Assembly (NCBI GenBank): GCA_945871905.1
Contig: CAMBXL010000013.1
Location: 1-56,747, forward strand
DNA: 56,747 nucleotides
Reading direction: 5' to 3'
Origin: Chitinophaga pinensis
GTDB lineage: Bacteria > Bacteroidota > Bacteroidia > NS11-12g > UBA955
Shown here: positions 51,834-56,747 of the stretch, piece by piece
How the letters are laid out: each line of letters begins with the position of its first letter
Numbering within the stretch: the first letter of the stretch is position 1
Program-made: the position numbers and the translations under genes
The notes under the pieces: model-generated
Databases searched by the model: none
The model's input: the letters and a program-made list of their open reading frames with translations, nothing else
Told to the model about the DNA's origin: nothing

Positions 51834-53678
51834 ATGTGTGGAATTGTTGCGTATATTGGAAGTAGACAAGCTTATCCTATTGTCATCAAAGGTTTAAAAA
51901 GACTAGAATACAGAGGTTATGACAGCGCAGGTGTTGCCTTGGTTCATGATGGTGAAATGAACCTTTACAAAACCAAAGGTAAAGTGGTTGATTTGGAAAA
52001 TGTTGTTTTAGGAAATGACACCAATAGTCACTTAGGAATGGGACATACCCGTTGGGCAACCCACGGCGAACCAAATGATGAAAATGCACATCCACACCTT
52101 TCTCAATCAGGTAATTTAGCAGTTATTCATAATGGTATCATAGAAAATTATGCAACCATTAAAGAAGCACTTATTAATAGAGGGCATCATTTTTTAAGTG
52201 ATACTGATACTGAAGTTTTAATTCACTTAATAGAAGACATACAAGATCATGAAAAAATAAGTATTGACGAAGCAGTTCGACTTGCTTTGAATCAAGTGGT
52301 AGGTGCTTACGCTATTGTAATTTTAGTAAAAAACGAACCTGCTAAGTTAATTGCTGCTAGAAAAGGAAGCCCACTTGTAGTTGGTATTGGCGAAGAAAAG
52401 GGGGAATATTTTATGGCAAGTGATGCATCGCCTATTGTTGAATATACAAAAAATGTTATTTATCTAAATGATGGTGAAATTGCCATTGTCAAAGACGGTG
52501 AATTAAGTGTAAAAACAATCGATAACGTTACTAAAACACCTTTTATCCAAAAATTAGAAATAAATCTTGAAGAAATTGAAAAAGGAGGATATCCTCATTT
52601 CATGATTAAGGAGATTTATGAACAACCTAAGTCAATATTGGACAGTATTCGTGGTCGTTTGGATTCTACTTCTGGAAGATTTGCCATGAAAAGTATTCAT
52701 GAATATGAAGACAAACTTAGAAACGTTAAACGTTTAATTTTGATAGGTTGCGGAACCAGTTGGCATGCTGCTTTGGTCGGAGAATATTTATTCGAAGAGT
52801 TTACTCGTATCCCTGTTGAAGTTGAGTATGCGTCTGAGTTTAGATACAGAAATCCAGTAATTTATCCTGATGACTTAGTTATTGCTATTTCACAAAGTGG
52901 TGAAACTGCTGATACTTTGGCAGCCATAGAATTGGCAAAAGAAAAAGGAGCTACTGTTTTTGGGGTTTGTAATGTCGTTGGTTCATCCATTCCAAGAATG
53001 TCTCATGCAGGCGCATATACGCATGCAGGACCGGAAATAGGTGTGGCTTCAACAAAGGCATTTACTGCGCAAGTTTCTGTTCTTACATTATTGTCATTAG
53101 CGGTTGCTCAAATCAGAGGAACAATATCCAAAGATCGCTTACATTTATTGATGGCAGAGTTGGAAAATATTCCTCATTTGGTTGAAAGAGCTCTTAAAAC
53201 CAATGATAAAGTGATGGAAATTGCTCAACTGTTTAAGGATTCTAAGAATTTCTTATACTTAGGTAGAGGATTCAATTTCCCTGTTGCTTTGGAAGGGGCG
53301 TTAAAATTAAAAGAAATTTCATACATCCACGCTGAAGGATATCCTGCCGCTGAAATGAAACACGGACCGATTGCTTTGATTGATGAAGAAATGCCGGTTG
53401 TAGTGATAGCACCTAAACGTGGTATTTACGAAAAAGTGATGAGTAATATTCAAGAGGTAAAAGCGCGTAAAGGAAAGATTATCGCAATAGTAACAGAAGG
53501 TGATGAAAAAATAAAGGAAATGGCTGACCATTACATAGAAGTACCTGATTGTGACGAAGCTTTGTCTCCTTTGGTAACAACCATTCCATTACAGTTGCTA
53601 AGTTATCACATAGCGGTTCTTAGAGGTTGTAACGTAGACCAACCAAGAAACTTGGCTAAATCTGTAACGGTGGAGTAG
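51834..53678 (+). CDS. glmS: Glutamine-fructose-6-phosphate aminotransferase (isomerizing)
   Basis: A 614-residue enzyme that makes glucosamine-6-phosphate for peptidoglycan and LPS. The N-terminal glutaminase domain has the nucleophile Cys right after Met (MCGIVAYIG), then KRLEYRGYDSAGVA, HTRWATHGEPND and HNGIIENY. The C-terminal half has two SIS domains (CGTSWHAALVGEYLFEEF; SQSGETADTLAA; GRGFNFPVALEGALKLKEIS) and the conserved end PRNLAKSVTVE. The length is normal. It meets the converging MscS gene without a gap. Confidence 0.96.
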   Translation: MCGIVAYIGSRQAYPIVIKGLKRLEYRGYDSAGVALVHDGEMNLYKTKGKVVDLENVVLGNDTNSHLGMGHTRWATHGEPNDENAHPHLSQSGNLAVIHNGIIENYATIKEALINRGHHFLSDTDTEVLIHLIEDIQDHEKISIDEAVRLALNQVVGAYAIVILVKNEPAKLIAARKGSPLVVGIGEEKGEYFMASDASPIVEYTKNVIYLNDGEIAIVKDGELSVKTIDNVTKTPFIQKLEINLEEIEKGGYPHFMIKEIYEQPKSILDSIRGRLDSTSGRFAMKSIHEYEDKLRNVKRLILIGCGTSWHAALVGEYLFEEFTRIPVEVEYASEFRYRNPVIYPDDLVIAISQSGETADTLAAIELAKEKGATVFGVCNVVGSSIPRMSHAGAYTHAGPEIGVASTKAFTAQVSVLTLLSLAVAQIRGTISKDRLHLLMAELENIPHLVERALKTNDKVMEIAQLFKDSKNFLYLGRGFNFPVALEGALKLKEISYIHAEGYPAAEMKHGPIALIDEEMPVVVIAPKRGIYEKVMSNIQEVKARKGKIIAIVTEGDEKIKEMADHYIEVPDCDEALSPLVTTIPLQLLSYHIAVLRGCNVDQPRNLAKSVTVE

Positions 53679-54440
53679 TTACTTCTCTAAATTAGGAATG
53701 GTTGGGCTGAATTTTAACCAATCAGAAATAATTTCCTTCTTGAATAAACGCTCGTTTTTAATACTGTATTCAATCAGTTTTACTTCAAATCTAAGTGTCA
53801 TGATGTTTTTTCTAACTTCCAATATTTTAATGTGTAAAGAATCACTCACAATTAATTCAGGAATATTTTCAAGTTTCTCTCTGTAAAATTTTTCAATTTC
53901 CTCATATTGCTGAATAAGTTTGATGTCTCCTGTAATATCAAAATAGGAGATTATATTGTCACTCTTAGAGTAGTTAACAACATCCATGCCTAACATATTG
54001 GTATTGGGAATGTAAACCAATTCATTTTCGTGACTTAGAATTTGAACATTAAGCAACGAAATATTGATAATTCGACCTTTGTGCTGACCAATCCTTATGT
54101 TGTCTCCTATAGAAAATTGATTGTTGAACATCAAAATCATTCCATTTACAACTTGGGCAATGTAATCTTTAGTGACAATAGCTAAGGCTGCTGCAATTAT
54201 TGAAATGGAGGTGAAAAACTCTCTTAAACTAACCCCTAGAACTGACATTATAAAAAGGACAAGTAATATCGATAGTATAACGTAATAGATTGAATTAATC
54301 CCAACTATAAAATTGTCTGACCTTTTAATGTTATTCCTTTTTTTGTAAACTAATAAAGCAAAATATTTTAGTAAAAATAAGCCGACAATTAATATCAGCA
54401 GAGGTAGGTATTTTGGGTATTGTTGAATGTCAATAATCAT
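53679..54440 (-). CDS. Small-conductance mechanosensitive channel (MscS family)
   Basis: A 253-residue protein with three N-terminal membrane helices (about 10-28, 48-68, 75-100), the third being the pore helix with small residues (IIAAALAIVTKDYIAQVVNG). The MscS beta domain follows: FSIGDNIRIGQHKGRIINISLLNVQI and ELVYIPNTNMLG. Channels of this family open on membrane tension and release solutes in osmotic downshock. It is shorter than E. coli MscS (286) at the C-terminal part. It converges on glmS. Confidence 0.88.
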   Translation of the reverse strand: MIIDIQQYPKYLPLLILIVGLFLLKYFALLVYKKRNNIKRSDNFIVGINSIYYVILSILLVLFIMSVLGVSLREFFTSISIIAAALAIVTKDYIAQVVNGMILMFNNQFSIGDNIRIGQHKGRIINISLLNVQILSHENELVYIPNTNMLGMDVVNYSKSDNIISYFDITGDIKLIQQYEEIEKFYREKLENIPELIVSDSLHIKILEVRKNIMTLRFEVKLIEYSIKNERLFKKEIISDWLKFSPTIPNLEK

Positions 54441-54531
54441 AAAAGAAAGATGAATTTAATGCAAATATAAATATTTCTGCAAATTATGGTATTTATAAAT
54501 TGCTGAAAAACTTATTATTTAGTAGAAAAAT

Positions 54532-54556
54532 ACAATGTAACACAAAGCTACATTGT
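54532..54556 (-). terminator. Terminator after the dehydrogenase gene
   Basis: ACAATGTA (54532-54539) pairs with TACATTGT (54549-54556) around a nine-base loop; in the minus direction ATTTTT follows. The stem is weak (mostly A-T). Confidence 0.5.
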
Positions 54557-54567
54557 TAAACAAGTAA

Positions 54568-55818
54568 TTATTTACTTGATACAGCAGCAGAACTAACCAA
54601 ATCAGTTAAACTTAATTCGAGTCCTTTGGCACTTAAACCAGTTGACTTAGGATTGAATTGATGCACTCTTATCAATGCTTGGTGAATGATTTCAGAAACA
54701 TCTTTTAATATTGCTAAGTCATTAACCTCAGAACCTTGTCTCATTAAATAGGCAAATACTCTTGCCATTCCACAATTGGCAATAAAGTCAGGAATTACAG
54801 CAGTGTTATTATCCATGTATTCTGAAATTGGTCCCATAAAGATTTCTTTGTCAGCGAAAGGAACATTAGCCCCACAACTTATGACTTCAACACCAGCATT
54901 GACCATTCTTTCTGCTTGGTTTTGAGTAATTAATCTTGAAGCTGCTCCTGGAATAAAGATTTCCATAGGTAAATCCCAGATTTTTTCATTTACCTCCTCA
55001 AAACTTAACATTTCTGGATGGTACAATTCATTCCCTTTTCTTTTTAAAAACAAGGATTTGATCTCTTCGTAAGTAAATCCTTTTTCATTGATTAAACCAC
55101 CGTTTCTGTCGATTATACCGTTAATAAGCACACCATTTTTTGACAAGTAAAAAGCCGCCGCAGCTGCCACATTCCCCCATCCTTGAATGACAGCAAATTT
55201 TCCATTCATGGTGCCACCCCATAAGCTATAATAATGACGCACAGCCTCAGCAACACCCCATCCTGTTATCATATCAGCAATGGTATATTGTTTGCTAACA
55301 TCAGGCGTAAATCTTTCATCTACAATAGGTAATAAAACGCCTTCTTGTAATCTACTAATACTTTTAAGTTTTTCCTCTGCAGAATAGTTTAAATGACCGT
55401 TTACAATTCCTTCTTGTGGATGTAATAATCCATTAGAGGCAGTCATAGGAATTACTTCATGTATTTCATCAACATTTAAGTCGCCACCAGTTCCATAGTA
55501 ATTTTTCAAAATAGGATGAACCGCTTTGTACCAACGTTTTAATACACCTTCTTTTCTTGGATCTTTAGGGTCGAAATTAATCCCAGATTTGGCGCCACCA
55601 ATAGGAGGGCCACACACTGAAAACTTAATTTCCATAGTTTTTGCTAAACTCTCAACTTCTCTTTTATCAAGCCCTTTTCTCATTCTAGTGCCGCCGCCTG
55701 CAGCACCGCCTCTTAGTGAGTTAATAACAACCCAACCTTCTGCTTCTGTCTCTGCATCTTTCCATTCAAATACGATTTCTGCTTGTTTATTTTCGAATTT
55801 TTCGAGTAATTTTTTCAT
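54568..55818 (-). CDS. Glu/Leu/Phe/Val family dehydrogenase (likely glutamate dehydrogenase)
   Basis: A 416-residue NAD(P)-dependent amino-acid dehydrogenase. Substrate Lys residues lie in AKTMEIKFSVCGPPIGGAK-type block (K65, K77 of IGGAKSGINF), with GTGGDLNVDE further on. The nucleotide-binding motif is QGWGNVAAAAAFYL near residue 216. The length matches hexameric GLFV enzymes (about 410-450). Many Bacteroidota proteins of this shape are named only Glu/Leu/Phe/Val dehydrogenase, so the amino acid is not certain. An inverted repeat overlaps its promoter (55851-55885). Confidence 0.88.
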   Translation of the reverse strand: MKKLLEKFENKQAEIVFEWKDAETEAEGWVVINSLRGGAAGGGTRMRKGLDKREVESLAKTMEIKFSVCGPPIGGAKSGINFDPKDPRKEGVLKRWYKAVHPILKNYYGTGGDLNVDEIHEVIPMTASNGLLHPQEGIVNGHLNYSAEEKLKSISRLQEGVLLPIVDERFTPDVSKQYTIADMITGWGVAEAVRHYYSLWGGTMNGKFAVIQGWGNVAAAAAFYLSKNGVLINGIIDRNGGLINEKGFTYEEIKSLFLKRKGNELYHPEMLSFEEVNEKIWDLPMEIFIPGAASRLITQNQAERMVNAGVEVISCGANVPFADKEIFMGPISEYMDNNTAVIPDFIANCGMARVFAYLMRQGSEVNDLAILKDVSEIIHQALIRVHQFNPKSTGLSAKGLELSLTDLVSSAAVSSK

Positions 55819-55846
55819 TTCCTGTTGATGTAATTTTAAGGGTTTG

Positions 55847-55854
55847 CAAAGATA
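55847..55854 (-). promoter_or_regulatory. -7 promoter element TATCTTTG for the dehydrogenase gene
   Basis: An exact TAnnTTTG match on the minus strand, 28 bases before the ATG at 55818. It overlaps the inner arm of an inverted repeat. Confidence 0.55.
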
Positions 55855-55885
55855 ATCCCAATTTACTTATTTTAAAAGGATTATC
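55851..55885. promoter_or_regulatory. Inverted repeat at the dehydrogenase promoter
   Basis: GATAATCC (55851-55858) and GGATTATC (55878-55885) are perfect 8-base inverted arms separated by 19 bases. One arm covers part of the -7 box, as an operator for a dimeric regulator would. Confidence 0.4.
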
Positions 55886-55910
55886 ACTGTTTGATTTTGC
55901 CAATTTTGGA

Positions 55911-56747
55911 TTAATTAAGCCGTTGTTTTTTCTTCTCCTTTTCTAAAGTGATTTTGTAATTATCGGTATTGCCAGACAATTTAATATTGACAAATTTTAC
56001 TTTTTTATTTGGATCTATCGTCGCAATTTCGTCTTCTTTTTCTGAGTCAATTTCCTCTGTTTTTTTGCCTAATAACTTACTCAACCCAGCCTTAGTAATT
56101 ATTTTTAAAGGAACTCGCATATAGTATTCAAAATTAAAATCCATGTCTTGTTTTCCCGATATTTCAATAAATCCAAGAGATGAATTGATTGTCATTTTCG
56201 GAATTGATGTAACCCCTTTGTTTATGTCTATAAGGTTTGATAAAGTATCAAATAAGACTTTAGATAGATTTTTGTCTTTAAAATAATCAGATAAATAAAG
56301 CATTGGGCTATAATTTTCTAACCTTCCTTTGGTGACTTCTACATCTAAATGAATTTCCGAGTCATTAATTATTGGTATCATATCGGCATGCATGTGAATT
56401 TTACCATACAGGCGTCCTGTTAATTTGCCGTGCAATTGTTCTGAGACCAAATGGTCCTGCCCAAAATTTTCAAACTTAAACAATAGTTTATCTAAGTCAA
56501 CTTGTTTTAATTTAATGTCGGGACTGAAGTAAATTTTATTTTTATCTGATCCATTAAAATGACCTTTGATATTTAAATTTCCTCCTGCAGCCATCAAACT
56601 CATGGTGTCAATATAGATGTGATGGTTAATTTGTGAGCGAAACGTCATATAAAAATCATCTAACATATAACGGTGGTATTTCAAATGTTTGATGTTAAAA
56701 TAAAAATCCATATCGGGAAATGGAATGTCAAATATATTAAAGGAGGT
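55911..56747 (-). CDS. AsmA-like protein, C-terminal part (continues beyond window)
   Basis: The frame is open from the right edge (56747) to its stop at 55911: 278 codons of the C-terminal part of a larger protein. GGNLNIKGHFNGSD, KLTGRLYGKIHMHADMIP, LDVEVTKGRLENYSPM, MTINSSLGFIEISGKQDM, YYMRVPLKII and FVNIKLSGNTDNYKI belong to the repeated beta-groove plan of AsmA/TamB-like proteins, which bridge inner and outer membranes and help lipid transport or outer-membrane homeostasis. The tail is Lys-rich. An internal ATG at 56711 is not the start because the frame continues upstream without a stop. Confidence 0.75.
   Translation of the reverse strand, partial: TSFNIFDIPFPDMDFYFNIKHLKYHRYMLDDFYMTFRSQINHHIYIDTMSLMAAGGNLNIKGHFNGSDKNKIYFSPDIKLKQVDLDKLLFKFENFGQDHLVSEQLHGKLTGRLYGKIHMHADMIPIINDSEIHLDVEVTKGRLENYSPMLYLSDYFKDKNLSKVLFDTLSNLIDINKGVTSIPKMTINSSLGFIEISGKQDMDFNFEYYMRVPLKIITKAGLSKLLGKKTEEIDSEKEDEIATIDPNKKVKFVNIKLSGNTDNYKITLEKEKKKQRLN

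Noticed and set aside
1-56747. CRISPR array, rRNA, insertion sequence or prophage genes
   Set aside because: No regularly spaced direct repeats, rRNA segments, transposase, integrase or phage structural proteins were seen on either strand.

Overview
The window is AT-rich chromosomal DNA from a member of the Bacteroidota. The order cannot be fixed from sequence alone. Support comes from TonB-dependent receptors with carboxypeptidase-like N-terminal domains, a type IX secretion (T9SS) C-terminal sorting signal, two PorG-like proteins, an LpxC-FabZ fusion, a Rho factor with a long charged insertion, and many promoters with the Bacteroidota -7 element TAnnTTTG, often only a few bases from the start codon. 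Shine-Dalgarno sequences are generally not evident.

Layout. 1-941: minus-strand operon of a small Cys/His-rich exported protein, a periplasmic heavy-metal-associated (HMA-like) protein and the start of a TonB-dependent receptor, probably metal (copper) related. 1076-1767: tandem DoxX-like membrane proteins. 2034-3101: a restriction-endonuclease-like gene with an in-frame stop at codon 5. 3102-3873: a gene-free stretch packed with inverted repeats beside tRNA-Arg(CCG). 3961-5592: tatA-gatA. 5726-11112: frr, an exported protein, tex, a CBS-domain protein and a small Omp85-like barrel. 11172-12078: two Cys-rich proteins, one with two metallothionein-like repeats. 12127-16324 (minus): HTTM protein, rho, MCE/MlaD protein. 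16474-23422: exported protein, POT peptide transporter, a 1252-residue T9SS substrate. 23444-25498: biotin carrier, YqaE-like lipoprotein and OxyR in one tight operon. 25495-30980: MORN protein, small secreted protein, TonB receptor with lipoprotein, two thioredoxin-fold proteins. 31141-38207: mdh, HD hydrolase, lpxD-lpxC/fabZ-lpxA-ABC ATPase. 38259-41314: RRM protein, large zinc metalloprotease. 41464-46588: two porG-like genes, uppS, bamA. 46698-51736: DUF177, rpmF, plsX, fabH, accB, accC, a small exported protein. 51834-56747: glmS, MscS channel, glutamate-type dehydrogenase, and the C-terminal part of an AsmA-like protein.

Most of the window is core envelope biology. LpxD, LpxC/FabZ, LpxA, UppS, GlmS, BamA, MlaD-like and AsmA-like proteins build the outer membrane and wall precursors; PlsX, FabH, AccB and AccC feed fatty-acid synthesis; PorG-like proteins and the sorting-domain protein belong to type IX secretion. 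The accessory parts are 1-3873 and 11172-12078. The strongest candidates for something undescribed are the membrane-anchored metallothionein-like protein at 11713-12078 with its Cys-rich partner, and the cluster of seven inverted repeats at 3234-3845 next to tRNA-Arg. Assignments rest on motif recognition and remembered family features; no database search was possible.
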